A stretch of 64,000 bases of DNA, taken from positions 744,001-808,000 of the forward strand of contig JAEMBT020000004.1 of the NCBI GenBank assembly GCA_018873245.2. Direction: 5' to 3'. Origin of the DNA: Archegozetes longisetosus. Lineage: Eukaryota; Arthropoda; Arachnida; Sarcoptiformes; Trhypochthoniidae. Positions 47,870 to 61,123 of the stretch are shown here, piece by piece. The stretch's first letter is position 1; each line of letters begins with the position of its first letter. The notes beneath the pieces were generated by a model. It saw nothing but the letters and a program-made list of their open reading frames with translations. It had not been told where the DNA came from and searched no databases. The translations under genes and the position numbers were made by a program.

Positions 47870-49780
47870 AAGTTTAGTTTCAAATTTTTCAAGAAAAATT
47901 TTGAATAAATGTACAGAAAACGCATCTGTCGAGGGAGATTGAATTCAATTTAAGTTTAGACATTTCATTAAAACTGTTTTTGATCATGGTAAAAGTGGAC
48001 AGAGTAAATTCGGGACCGGATTCAATATTATTTACTGAGCTGAATTTAAAGGTACCCTATCTAACACCCTGATAGGTACTCTACAAATCCTGATTTGATC
48101 TATGAGCGTAAAGTGTGATTTACCCTAAATTCCTTCCTTATATTTCGTACCTACTCGTAGAAAGTGAGCTGATTAACATCTAGGATGAATCAAATTTAGT
48201 TTTAATTCTGAAAATTTCACAAGCTAAAAATTTTTGACTTCAAGAGTGCGACTAAGAAAAATGGGCGTGGCTTATTTTTGGTTTCTTCACCTAATATAAT
48301 CGATGAACAGATTTGAGCGATACTCTTGTTGCGTCTCTGAGGCCTCCCGTTCAGGCTTAGTAGGGAAAGCTTGAACCAACGGTAGGATATAAACAATAGC
48401 CAAACAATGAAAATTTCACGTTAATATTAGGTTTAACTCTTACTATTTAAGAAGTTTGAAGAAAACTGGAATTATTTAATAACTTAAGGATAGATACATA
48501 GAAAACAAAAAAGCAGCAATAATGAATGCATTGAAAAATCTCGAGATGTGGTAGATATTCATTGAATGAATGTCCAAACGAGCGGTAGTTTGGTGTCACC
48601 AAAGAGGCATCTATTTTATATTAGTTACAATTAAAAGTTAATGGTCTTGCTGAAAAGCTTTATTTGACTGAAACTTAAAATATTTAATATAAATATGAAT
48701 AATTGAGGCAATCATCGAAAGCATCTCAAAACGATAACAAATGGAAAATTATTGTTTTTACAATTAACTAATTAAGCCTTAAAGTCTTTTAGTGAATCTA
48801 CAAAACTTAAATAATTTACAGAACTTTTAATATGAGGCTAATTTAAAAATAGAAACCTAACTAAAAATTTCAATCTCAAAACTAATGTATTTTAAGCATG
48901 ATGTTCGATGAATTAGACGTCATTCGGACTATGTTCAAAATTAAATCATTGATTCAGTGTTTAGTTATTAATTTATTTTGACACAATTTAAAATTATTAT
49001 TGGGTTTAACGCACGGAATATTTTATACCATTCAACATTAGTGCAGATTTATATTTGATATAAACTCGTATAAACTTAAGATTAATATCAAGTTGAAACT
49101 ATCTTTAAAGTTCGGTTCAAATATCATCATTCAAGATGAGAGTGTGTGTCTGAAAAAATGTCGAATAATGCCTCTGAAGGAAGACAAAAGCAATTTAATT
49201 AAGTGTAAGCAACCAAAAGCGATTAAAGAAAAATTTCCAGAATTTTATTTTAAAATATTAATGATTTTAGGAACTGATTTTGCCCAAAATAATTTTGAAA
49301 CCTCATTAAATCAGCTCATCAGTTATTCTAAAACGCACACACACTCTTTAGAAGATAAGATTTACCAAAAGTTTTGATTATAACTTAAAAATAAACCAAA
49401 TTCGAGTGGCTTTTACATAATAAGCATAACTTGAATGCCTTAATTTCTCATAAAATGTCAAATTTTTCTCAATTTCTCAGATTGTGTCACGTCTTCAGAT
49501 AAAAAGTGGACAAACACTTAATATTTTGCCTCTTTTGAAAAATTTATTTAATTTTCATTAAATTTCACCTTATATTAATCAATATTAATTTTGATTGTTT
49601 CACATAAGCTGCAGCAAAAAGTGTTCCTATAATTAGTTGTCAGCGATTACTTGTGTTACATTCAATAATAGAATTTGGATTATTATAAAATTTTGAAAAA
49701 AATTCAATTTTGCAAGTCGTAGATTAGAAGTTTTAGTTCAATTAATCGGTTAGAGTTTGACCATATAAATAAATGTGTGG
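47870..49780. other. Intergenic region between CLCA and carboxypeptidase
   Basis: No recognised gene. A 94-codon plus-strand ORF at 49093-49377 starts with a non-ATG codon, has no motif and was not called. Confidence 0.5.
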
Positions 49781-49781
49781 T

Positions 49782-51524
49782 TTAAATAGTCATGCAGACA
49801 GCTCTAATTCCAGCCCATATTTCCATAGCTGCGGCTTTTATTTGACTCTGAGGTAACATAAAGCCATATTGTCCGCGATCGCGTAACTCTATAGCGAATG
49901 CATTCTTTACACCACACGCATCATAAGCCCAGTCAGTACTGGAACCCGAGGCTAAGTCTAATTGAACAAGAAGAAAATTGTTTCAAGTTACGAGTTTTTA
50001 TAAGTCAAATCTGTTTAACTCACAAATCACATCAGCAATACTTCCTTTTGTGAAGACTAAGCCGTTTACATTCTTTATAGCGTTCACTGCTTTGGTCGAT
50101 AGATTTTCCTAAGAATATTGACTATTAGTCAAACTTTTAGAAAAAATTGCATTTCAAACAATATGAATGGATTTTTGTTTGAGTATCAGTCGAGAGAAGT
50201 GATTGATTGAAAGTTTAGTTACCAGAGATGCTCTGTTGGATGTGTAAGATTTAGCATATCCGTAAGGGTACATCCATAGCTGACTATAACTGTGAATTGC
50301 AAAATAGGCCGCAATATTGCCTATTTTGGTTTTAACTAATTCTGCCATATGTCTGGTTTCAATTTCAGAAAAGGGCTTTGGTCCACAATAGGCATCATTG
50401 CACGGGCTTCTGGAAGCACCCGATCGACAGAAGTTTGCGTCCCAGCTGTTGATTCAGAAAATGATTACTCAATGCCGTTATTTGAATGATCAAAATGAAT
50501 AGAACTGAATAAATATATACTTTCTGTTAGGATCTGCTCCAACACAGCCTCCGGCCTGAGGCGATCGGGTCTTTCTCCACATTCTATCAGTTTTGGTATA
50601 GACATAACCGTCGGGATTAAGTACTGGAACTATTATGAACTCAAATTTATCCAAAAGCTCATTATTTTTGGGATCTGTTAACAAAGTGTTAGCCATCCAT
50701 AGGCAAGTGGCCGGAGAAATCCACTCTCTGGCATGAATACCACATTCTAAAAATATGGTTCGCTTCGCACTTCCGCCGGCATTTGTGATAGTGATCGATG
50801 GTATGGCCCGACCCTGATATGAGTTACCGATGCTCTTATAACTCGCTTTACTACCTATAAATTCAATCATTTTGAGCATTATATGAATTTACGCTTTGAA
50901 TTGAATGAAACAATCGAAATAATAGTCATCGCAACGACTTTTCATTCTATTAATAAGTAGTGATTGACTCACTTCTTGAATTCATGGTTTGTAATTCAGA
51001 AACTATTTCTTCGTACGAGTGATAAGAGTTTTCGTAATCGAAACCTTTCAAACTGAAGACCGTTTGATTTCTTTGATTCTGTTCTTTTTCTGCATCAATC
51101 AACTTCTGAAAATTATTCGCTTTTACTTCGTATTTGATTTTTGAATTGTTAAGAGCTAACAAGAAATTCGATTGTTCTGGACTCATGTGTATCAGGACTG
51201 GCCTCAAATCGTGTGCCAGTCGATTCCAGTAATCGATCTGTCATTTAGAAAATAAGTTAATTCGTCAAAAAGTGATTCTTTATTTTGTAAATCCAAAACT
51301 CAAAAGCCATATCACGAAAAAGTTGAGTGGAAGAATGTTCGACAAATTATCGTAAATAAAATTACATCAAACTCGTTCTTAATCTTATCCAAGATTTCCA
51401 AATCTTTGAGTTTTTTCGGTAAAACGCTTATGACTTGATGTTGACTGAAATCTACCGGTCTTTCAGTGGAGGCACTGATTGCTATTTGAATGATTGCTAA
51501 CAAACAAACTGTTCTGCACAACAT
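49782..51524 (-). CDS. M14A zinc carboxypeptidase, with signal and propeptide
   Basis: Six exons (51524-51366, 51237-50973, 50854-50521, 50445-50223, 50108-50024, 49957-49782) join in phase to 413 residues, the usual length of a procarboxypeptidase. It cleaves C-terminal residues from peptides, as a secreted digestive or tissue enzyme. The signal peptide is MLCRTVCLLAIIQIAISAS, followed by an activation segment (to about residue 120). The catalytic set is complete: zinc ligands H182 and E185 (HARE) and H304 (AIHSYSQ), substrate-binding DPNRNW, and the catalytic Glu E379 in IELRDRG. The S1' position equivalent to bovine residue 255 looks like Thr363 (GSSTDW), neither the Ile of A type nor the Asp of B type, so a preference for neutral residues is likely. 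I chose the ATG within KMLCRT because upstream codons lack ATG. Confidence 0.93.
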
Positions 51525-51785
51525 TTTCAACTGATTTGAATTCACAGAATTTATGTTTAATAAGTTTTATTCAAAATGTGAATCATAAAAATTTTGAAAA
51601 TATAATTAGACTGTGAAGTCAATGATCTGAAAGTACAGCACATATTAAAACAGATGAACATTTGGTGCCAACAGATCTTTTGCTTTGCAAAACGAGTTTC
51701 AATACTAATTAATGGTATGAGCCCTGAGTGTGATCCACAAATATCAATATTTCGTTTGACATAATTGTTTGGTTAGATTTAGTTG

Positions 51786-52479
51786 GGATCACTTTGAGGT
51801 TTCGAAATATAAAGTTTCGAAAAATAAAGTTTCGAAAACCCTGTTTCTAAACTTTATACCAGAAAAAAGAATCCGATTTTCTAAACTAAAATAAGCTAAA
51901 TTTGAAACTAAATATTTTCAAATATCAAATAGATTATAATTAAACATTAAATTAATAAATAAGCCTTATTTGTGGAATAAACTAGTTTTCAATATTATCA
52001 AATTGCAAAGGAACTCCAATAGATTAAGGGATTAGCAGACAGAGTTTTAAAGATAATAAAAGCTTTAAGTCTTTCATTCATTAATAGACATTCTTCCGCA
52101 ACAAATTTTCTATTTTTTAATGTTTTCTAGAATAAATTATGAATAATTGAGTTTATTTAATTAATAATGATTGCAGTTCTATATCTGCAGTTTACAATAA
52201 TTCGATGTTTATAGAATTAAAACCTACAAAATAAAGATCATTATGAGTAAAAACTAAAGGATGTAAAGCCAGGTTCAGTTTAATTGATAACAGATATGCC
52301 AATCATTTTAATGAACACAATTACATCAATGTTACTATTTTTTACTACCAATCCATTGGTTTCTTAATAGAGATCTGAAAGTAATAGCCCTATAGAAACA
52401 AAATGGGGTTTATCGTATTATTAGGGCTTCAAAACAGGGTTTTCGAAACTTTATTTTTCGAAATTTCGAAGTGTAAACC
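51786..52479. mobile_element. MULE-like element with tandem AAAGTTTCGAAAAT units
   Basis: Near-perfect 9-bp repeats ATTTAGTTG / ATTTAGTTA (51777-51785 and 52480-52488) flank 694 bp. Both ends begin GG and carry inverted tandem units of the self-complementary TTTCGAAA core (AAAGTTTCGAAAATA), ending at AACCCTGTTT on the left and its complement on the right. No ORF. It lies just upstream of the carboxypeptidase gene. Confidence 0.75.
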
Positions 52480-52489
52480 ATTTAGTTAA

Positions 52490-54010
52490 GATATATTTGA
52501 GTGCACGTATTATTTATTGTACTTTATTTTTATCTATTTTGATGTATGTTTTGAGAGATTTTATTTAAAACGTTTAGAAAGTAATGAAATTTGCACAAAA
52601 CAACAGAAAGCATTTTTGACTTGTTATGTATTTTTTATAAATGAAGTAGTATTTATAACTAAATCCACAAACTGTAATGAGTTAGTGTTTTCGAGGTAAA
52701 TAATAATCAGAATGTGTTAGTGCTAATAGACTTATTAGTAATAACTAAAATGCGTTGTGCACAATATTTTATGCTATTTGTAGCAGATGTCAATTACACG
52801 ATTTTATGGACTGGCAATTCAATGAATCATATTGCAGAAATTTTGTTAATTATATTTAACTGGAAGATATATTTGTCTCACCAGATAATGCAGTTAATAA
52901 ACTCAGTTAACAAATGCAGTATAAATGGGATGTGAAAAGAGTCTCTGATTAAGTTTAAAGTCAAATATTTCATTCACTGCTTTTTTACTCTTTAGAATAC
53001 GTCGATAATTAATGAGTTGATTATGAAATACACACAAAATATTCAATAGGAATGAGTGAAATTTTTGAATCAATACACTTTCTTAACAATGATTCGTCTA
53101 ATTTTGTAACTTTTCAAACGAAACACTATTTTACAAGTTGTTCAGATGTCTGTAATTTAAATCTATTGTCGGATAAAGTTTTTCTGTTGAACTAAATATA
53201 AATGATTTTGAGGCACAAAAGTGGGTAAATTTTCGTTATTGCACAACACTGTTTTACGAAATCATGCTTTCATTCGTCATAAAGTTTTACAAATTGTAAG
53301 AAATAAATAAAAGTGATTAACACATATAAAAACACTTAACTTATTAACAGTAAGAGAAATTTGGACACTTTCTATGAATACGCGCTTTACTCACACGATT
53401 GCGATCATCAGATTGTCTTTGCATTAAATGCTAATTGCAAACTAATTATTTCGACCACAAATTCAATTCGACTTATATTCGATGCAATCATTCGATGAGT
53501 GCTCACCACAAAAGTTTCTCTATTTTTCTCAAAATATTTGCTACGAATTTTCTGCACAGCGCTTAAAGAGTTGCTCAACTCGAATAAAAACATTATTAAA
53601 TTAGATTAATCTCTATTATGAGATTGAGATTAGCTGTTGTTCAAGTGAGACTTCACTATAGATTACTGCTATAGAAAAATGATTTGCCAAATTTATTACG
53701 AGTGGGATCCGATTGTAAAAATTGAAGTGTGACAACGGATCAGTTATTCTGAAACCATGTCCTGTGAAGTCGTTGACATTTTATCCAAAAAACTCAATTT
53801 AATGTTAGCTAAAACACTATTCGGTAGAAACATTTGAACCAGTTTTGTTTGACTTTTTAATTATTGAGTTTCAGTTATAAACTACTGACACTAACCGATG
53901 GAAGTGAATATGACACAAACAATTCAGATAACTCATGAAACGGAATGTTACAAACAAATGCATACCAATTAACTAATTTTAATTAATCTATTTTTCAGTA
54001 GAAATTTGGT
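52490..54010. other. Intergenic stretch, nothing recognised
   Basis: Short plus-strand ORFs at 52517-52699 and 52714-52935 and a minus-strand ORF at 53408-53593 lack motifs and splice context. Confidence 0.45.
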
Positions 54011-54033
54011 AAGAGATTATTGCTATAGGAGTG

Positions 54034-54211
54034 GCGATACCACAATCACACCGACGACTATAACTGGCCAAACATTAGCTGTTATGAAATTTTCGAGTCG
54101 CTTATTCTCAGTCGAATACCACTCGATCAGTAAAAAGATCAGAAAATGATTTAAATGACTTAAAATTTGCTGTGAATTAGAGTCTTCTAATTCGGTCGAT
54201 ATTAATTGCAT
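54034..54211 (-). CDS. Possible terminal exon with a C-terminal hydrophobic segment
   Basis: The minus-strand ORF ends NFITANVWPVIVVGVIVVSP followed by two Leu and a stop, a 16-18 residue hydrophobic tail that could be a membrane anchor or GPI signal. It may end the unidentified gene whose candidate exons lie upstream at 54744-54896, 59816-59879 and 61124-61387. The acceptor site is not fixed. Confidence 0.3.
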
Positions 54212-54743
54212 CGATTTTGGTAATTGTTTCGCTTAATTCAATGCATCAAAAGTTGATTAGAGATCGAATTAATCTTTTCGAACAATTTTGGCACTTATTA
54301 AAAGTTCTCTTTGAAAGTAAGAATTTTCGATAAATAGATCCATCAAATGAGCAGTTGATAAGTATATGTCAATGATTGAGCCAATTTCAGAATCAGTATT
54401 TTTTATTGAAGCATGAGTTTGTGAACTTATTAAATAAAAAATAATGAATTACGTTTGAAGTCGAAAACTTTACAAGCATAATTCAAATGAATATTCATTA
54501 TAATGAAGTAAGAGATCCTTGTTAACAAATGTTTTACTTAACATTATATGGAGTTTGTTAAATGATTCAAATGAATATACACCTCTTATATCTAAACCTC
54601 TTATATTCTGCAGGTATCATATTGTAGATTTATGATTAATTTTCTCGGAAAATAACCAATGTTCAATCGAGTTTTAGTATCGATGATAAGACAAATTTTA
54701 TTTCTGAAGTTTGGAAATCGATTTTTAAATAGAAATCGCTTAC

Positions 54744-54896
54744 TTTTAACTTGTATATATACTTTAGAAAACTCTTTTTGAGTCGTGGATCGCCACTAAC
54801 TGTATAAACCAGTTCGTTTTCATAGACCGTAATGTTATAATTTATTAGATCGCGGATCACTAATGACCTACCAAATTGAATTCCAGAGGCGCTACC
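54744..54896 (-). CDS. Internal exon of an unidentified gene
   Basis: A 153-bp phase-0 exon runs from an acceptor AACTTTAG to a donor GTAAGC, encoding 51 residues starting GSASGIQFGRSLVIRDL and including NITVYENELVYTVSGDPRL. The composition and codon pattern are clearly protein-like, but I do not recognise the family. Confidence 0.5.
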
Positions 54897-54923
54897 CTAA
54901 AGTTTAAATTAGACTAAAATAAA

Positions 54924-55484
54924 GGTCATTCTACAGTATACGCCACCCCTAGATCCACTATAGTATTTGCCACCCCTGGACCTACTAGAATATATACTAT
55001 CACTTCAAGCATTAATTAAATTCTCCATCTCAGAGCCCCAATAAGTGCATTTGTATTGAACATTATGTACGCAAATAAATAACCAGATCAATGCTTTAAA
55101 AACATAAATACAATGTAATGCAACTAAAGCTTCTTATTACAGTACGCTGAAAAAAGTTAAAGAGTACGTTGCATTTTAATTTCTTCAAAGATTGCAGAAA
55201 ATATCGGCGTATTATTGTAAATTTCTACAACGTTTTAGACCTAACCTAATCTGTCCAGAACAGATCTAACATATCCAAACCTAACCTAACCTGTTGAAAC
55301 CAGACCTAACCTACGTAACATACGTAACTCACCTAACCCACATAATCCGCATAATCCACATAATCCACATAATCCACTTAACCCACCTAATCAACCTAAC
55401 CTGATAGGTAATATATACTCTAGTAGATCCGAGGGTGGCGAATACTGTAGTAGGTCTAGGGGTGGCGTATACTGTAGAATGACC
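54924..55484. mobile_element. Non-autonomous element with GGTCATTCTACAGTA ends and 8-bp target duplication (copy 2)
   Basis: It is the same family and orientation as 31517-31957, flanked by perfect AAAATAAA (54916-54923 and 55485-55492). It is longer by about 120 bp because of extra CCTAACC and CATAATCCA repeats in the interior (about 55280-55400). Confidence 0.9.
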
Positions 55485-56699
55485 AAAATAAAAACCCAGC
55501 AGTCTTTATCACTTGAGAAAATACCTTTTAAGAAACATTCGATATTTTGTGAATAACAGTTGTGTTTTAAAAATATATGCCTAAATTAATTGAAGTTTGT
55601 TTTGACTCAATTAATCATGATTTAAGTGTTTAAAAATAATTTGGTCATTAATGATATAGATTTATCGCTTTACAAATATGAACTCATGGATTTTGCTTTC
55701 AGAGAGGAATTTGCTTTGTTAGTGAGAAACGAAAATTTTGATAGTTTAAATTTTTAGCACTCAGTACGTATACGTTTTTAAATTAAATTCTTTTGTTTGC
55801 TTACTTGCTGATCATTTAAAATTGGAAAATTACCCAAGTCTTACTTTGATATTGTTCAGTATAGTAGAGAAATTATGAAATATACAGTTATGGAATAACT
55901 TTGTTTGGAGTTATGCTTGTATTCAGTACTGTATATGTTTAATTACAAACTTGGTATTCATTATTTAAGTTATGAAAGATTTAGAAGCTAGAGATACAAT
56001 GATAATGAACGATGAAAAAAGTGATCAATAATTTTTTATCAAGACTAGAATACTTAAAATAGCTATGGTACGATTCGGGTGTCGGCGACTCTTCGGTGCA
56101 CCAGATATAAGTTGCCTATAATTGGGCTCGCTGGTATCTTAATAGAAATAATTCCACACTAGAGTCTTATAGAAGCGTATTAAGATTTCATTAACAACTG
56201 AAATGCTATATACTCAAATTAAAGGAAATAATCAGTAGTTATTTTGTTTAAGCTTTGAGTCTGTTTTTAAAAATGTCTTATTTTTATTTATCTATTATGA
56301 ATGAGTAAGTCCTCAAAATCATTGATCAAAATATCTATTTATATATTAATAATATAGATGTATCAACTGTAAAGTCTGTTTTATTTATAGCTTCAGGAGC
56401 TTTAGTCAACTAATGATGTGCAAAATTTTTTCTAACGAATCTCGATGGATTTGTTCTAGAAATAAAATTAGCTTTATATCCTTATTGGAGTTATTGAATA
56501 ATAGACTTAACAACTTGAATAAGATTTGAAAATTTTAAATCTATAGCAATTATTTCGCATTTATTTTTAAGTTTTATTAGCTATTCAATTTTTTCCTATC
56601 ATATAAAAGACAGAAAATTTATCGACTGTTATTTTAATTTGGTTCAAATGACGGACAAATTACAGAAGCCAATTATGGAGTAGCAGTTTTTGGATCTAT

Positions 56700-57076
56700 A
56701 ATTGAAGCGTGAAATGGAAAAACCAGACATCTCGCCTTTACTTTTACTTTATAAAAAGGCCTATACATAATTTACTGCTTATATTGATATACAGGCCTGA
56801 CATCTATCGTATCAAACTTTTTGATTTAGTTTCGATAAATGTTTATAAAATCTTAAATAAAATAAATTTGAATTTTAATAAATTATTTTCAAAATCGAGT
56901 AGTTGTTGGGCAGTGCTTTGATTAAATTGAATCAATAGAAAGAAAACAATAATTTTTGAAAATGAGTAATATATACCAACTCTATGTAGAGCTCTGAAAT
57001 GTATCGATATTACCGATATTGTAGGGCCTTTTGTTATGGAATGAGATGTCTGGTTTTTCCATTTCACGCTTCAATT
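56700..57076. mobile_element. MITE with 34-bp perfect inverted ends
   Basis: AATTGAAGCGTGAAATGGAA and following bases to GACATCTC at the left are mirrored exactly at the right. The total is 377 bp, with no transposase. The target duplication is uncertain; AATT borders could be part of the repeat. Confidence 0.88.
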
Positions 57077-57099
57077 GCTTTCAGTATTGCTTATCTATT

Positions 57100-59800
57100 C
57101 AAGTATAAGATTGATATTCAATGGCTTAATATTATTAAAGTTATGTAAAGATTAGAAATTAGAAACACTATTGAAATCAATGATGAAAATTAGATGAAAG
57201 GATTTTTTCATAGAATCAAAATATGGGAAAGATGCAAATATCGAATAATGCATTTGTTGTGATTCTGCCTTCGACGCAATTATTTGTTTTATCATGTTTT
57301 TTAAATTTGGCTATTTTATAGTCTATGATCTATTCAGTGCTTTCTTCTACCTCATTCGATTATTATGTTTCAACTATAGTTTCATTCAATTTTCTCTATT
57401 TTTATTTGGTTTGCTATTACCGCTCAGATTCAAGTTATTAAAAGAAAGAAACATCTCGTCAAACAAATCGTCTATTTTTGAATCATAGGAATATAGTTGA
57501 AAAAAATAGAAGAACACAACAGTACTTGCAAAATAATTATTCTGTGTAAAAAATTCTGGGGGTATATTACTTATTCTGACCTTTACTTTAATACCAATAA
57601 GTTTATTGGTTTTATAACAGGTCCCTTTCAAATATTCCATTTTTATGCCTTTTTCGGGTAATTTACTTTTGGTTGGGACTCATTCCTATCTAATTTATTT
57701 AATGCTCCTATTTATGAGTAATCTCCAAAATCATACTAATACTTATTTAAGTTTAATATTCATATAGGTTTGTCAGTTGGTTTAAGGCGCCAATAAAAGG
57801 CGAATCCAATGAAATAAACTAAGTTCCGATTTTTTCCGTAAAGCTGTTCAAATCATTCGAAAGAATGAGCGATAAAAATTGTTTAATGGTTTCTATATGT
57901 TTATCAATTTGTTATGACTCCAAGTATTACTTTCGAAGTATTAATATATATAATGAGTATTAATTTTTGAAAATTAATTAATTTAAACTATTCATAATTC
58001 TATTGATTATTCATTGTAATTTGCGGCCCATTTTTATTATTAAAGCGCAATTTGTCAATTCTTCGGAATAAGGTTTTTGATAAAATATATCATTTCTTTC
58101 TATTAATAATAATAATACTACATATGACTTTAATTATCGTTTACGCTTTGGTTTATCTTTTAGTATGTTATTTGTGCCCGTAATATGCGGAACTCCTCTC
58201 GAATGGATTTGTAGTGAATTTTCCTATGCATTGGTTTTAGGGCTTTCAATCCATTCGCTGCCGTATAAATCGCTTTCAGTTAAAAATAATCAAAAAATTT
58301 TTTCCCTCTAAAAAGTATATAAGGAGTGATCGAATTATAGCAAGAAAATCAAAAATTCATAAATATAAATAAAACTGCTGTAGTAATGAGAAACACAGTA
58401 ATGAGAGATACTTGAAAAAGTTGTATAATGAAAAAAATCTAGTTTTCTATGTTTGCGAACTTCACGTATGAAAATATTTTTGTCAGTTATCCACAGACTA
58501 TTCATCGATAATTTAGGTTTTATTGCTTTCACTAATCGACGAGTCATTAACTAAATTATTAATTATTTGACTAAAAAGTACACTATACTAAATAAATGGA
58601 AAACAAAAATTGAGAATGAATTGAAACGCTTGTTTTTCAGATTTATTTGAAGGCTAACTGTTTTCTCATAATTATAAGATTTTTTGATTTACCAGTATTT
58701 TTAGTTATAGTCAATGTTTATTGAATTGATATAAAAACTAATTTTATTGGAGCTAGACTTTGGGTTAGATCTTAATAAACTCTTAATGCATAGTAACTAG
58801 TAGTTAAGTGGTTTTTCACAAGTTAAGTCACCAATTCACAGAACATGCTCTAATGTTTCAATACAGACAATATTCAGTTACTTGAAAACAGTAACTCATC
58901 TCTCCCTCTATTTTGCTCAAACTCAGGCAAAAAATTGAAAAATTCGATTGCAGTAAGCACTGGCTTTACAGTTCTTTTGCTAACGAGTCTTCTCCATAGG
59001 CATTACGCGTTAGGGAGTTAGGAGCTAAGCACAGCACATCGTGCTTGACTTATGCGCAAAGTATTAATCCCCTAAGCTTAGACCGTCCTAACTTAACCCA
59101 AACTAACATAATTTAGCAGTGTAGTAAGACCAATACAAACTATAAACAGTTGAGTGCGATTTAAAGCCAATTTTGTGAAATGCGATTTTATCCAACTACA
59201 TAATATCTAACTAGCAGTGCCTATAAAAACTCGGTTCAAATAAAACAAATTGCAACGTCAGCAATAACCATTATTTCTTTTACTGTTGTCATACAAATTT
59301 CATATAAACTTTTTAAAACTTATGCAGATCTTTAACGAACAATAATTTTAATTCAGTTAATATCGCGTTAATATCAGTAGAACAGTTAAATTGCCTCTAA
59401 ATTTGACTTTACACTCAATAATCTTTCTAAATTACTTTAACTTTACTTCCGCTGTAATAAATAGTCTTATTTTTAATACCAAATACAGTAAAAGTCATTA
59501 AACTTGAGAAACGTATGAAAAACATTGCCTAATAAGCTGACAATCATTCAATTAGAGTTAGAGGAGGCAAGTTTCCAAAGCTTGATAGCTACTAACATCA
59601 ATTTTCACAATATTTTATGAACTACTGGCTTTTAAATGCATTCGCGAACTTATGCGTTAAGAAAAAATCGACTAAATATGAAAATTCAGAAGTTTGATAA
59701 TCAAAGTTTAAAAACATGAATATTAATTGACTTTTCCCGCTTTGAAAACAATCACTGATGTCATAAAGAATTGATTACCGGATGATAAGCCAATTAAAAA
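57100..59800. other. Intergenic or long intronic stretch, nothing recognised
   Basis: An 84-codon minus-strand ORF (57386-57640) and a 70-codon one (58335-58547) show no motif. If the exon candidates on both sides belong to one gene, this would be intron. Confidence 0.4.
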
Positions 59801-59815
59801 CTTTTTATTACTCAC

Positions 59816-59879
59816 CATCTCCATGTGGTTCAATAACTACACCAAAATTCTTAGGAAAGATAGTTTTCATTAATACTAA
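59816..59879 (-). CDS. Small internal exon candidate of an unidentified gene
   Basis: The sequence between acceptor TTCAG and donor G|GTGAGT encodes LVLMKTIFPKNFGVVIEPHG. Splice sites and reading frame are good for such AT-rich DNA, but 64 bp is short. It is not recognised. Confidence 0.4.
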
Positions 59880-60222
59880 CTGAATGATTATTGAGCAGTA
59901 CTTTAATTTCTGTCTAGAATTCAACATTAAATTTAGATTAATCATAACTCGTACAAATACTTACGAGATTTCAATGACTCTATATATCGAGGCAGTTATC
60001 AAATTGAACAATGAGTGAGAAACTAATAATGTGAAAGCGAAACCTAATAGAAATGCAAACGAAGCTGGAAGTATTCGAAAAAGATCTGTTGCAAAATCAT
60101 TAAATCAATAGGAAATGAAGTATAGCTGAGAGTTATGTAATACTTCTTCCAAAATCTACTATGTTCTTCAATAATCTTTCTAATTGTCTGATTAATTAAA
60201 AATTAATTAAAATAATTTTATA

Positions 60223-60806
60223 GGTCGACTGGAGGAAAGGGGGATAAGGAGTATAAGCCCTCTACCCCTTTCGACTCCCATATATTCTCAATTGTCTCAC
60301 CAATCTGAATCTATCGATGTCTCACTTAGAGCCCTAGGGCCTAAGGGGACAAAGCTGGGCTTAGATTCCCAGGGACTAGACCTAGACTTAGACCTAGACC
60401 TAGACTTAGACCTAGACCTAGACCAACAGATTTTATAGTCAGTAAGTACTCTCCAGTTCCATCATGATGACACCCCACACATGACACTAGGTCCAAACTA
60501 TAAGGTGCTTTACATGGGTAAAACTGTTCTACGAATCAACAAGCTGTGTAACAAAAAACAAGTATCTTAGGCTCTGGGCCCAGTGTTATGCGTAGAGCAT
60601 CTCCATAATGAAGAGTACTACCTGACTATAAAATCTGGTGATCCTACGTCTAGTTCTTAGGGACCTAGACCCAACTTTGTCCCCTTGGACCCCAGGGCTC
60701 TGAGTGAAACATTGATAGGTTCAGGTTAGTAAGACGATTAAGAATATATAGAAATCGAAGGGGTAGAAAGTGTTATACCCTTATCCCCCTTTCCATCAGC
60801 CGATCC
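60223..60806. mobile_element. Inverted-repeat element with (GACCTA)n core
   Basis: Arms of about 180 bp start GGTCGACTGGAGGAAAGGGG / GGATCGGCTGATGGAAAGGG and share ATAAGG.GTATAA, CCCTTTCGA and GGGACAAAG(C/T)TGGG blocks. Inside the left arm is a GACCTAGACTTA tandem run (about 60368-60425). Both arms are richer in GC than the flanks. No clear target duplication was seen. Confidence 0.8.
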
Positions 60807-61123
60807 AAAATTGTGAACTAATCATAAATATGGTACAACTAAAACAATCTAAATGCAATTCAGTTTCTATTGGTTAACTATTATTGAATAAAATTTACAA
60901 CCTTTAGATAATTCTGGATTTTGAAAAGAACTTCCAAGTTGTAAGTTGTTATAATACGATACAAATATCGATTAGAGTTCAGTTTTCATGGAATGCTATA
61001 ATAAATTGGAATATGAAAATAGAACGAATCACCATTTACTTGACAACCGGTCGTTGCGATAATAAATTTAGGACATCGAATGAGTGCCAAAAGCATAGTT
61101 GGATAGTTTGCGTTCTCTCTTAC

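Noticed and set aside
49093-49377. 94-codon plus-strand ORF
   Set aside because: It begins with a non-ATG codon, is Lys-rich by composition, lacks homology that I can recognise and has no splice partners.
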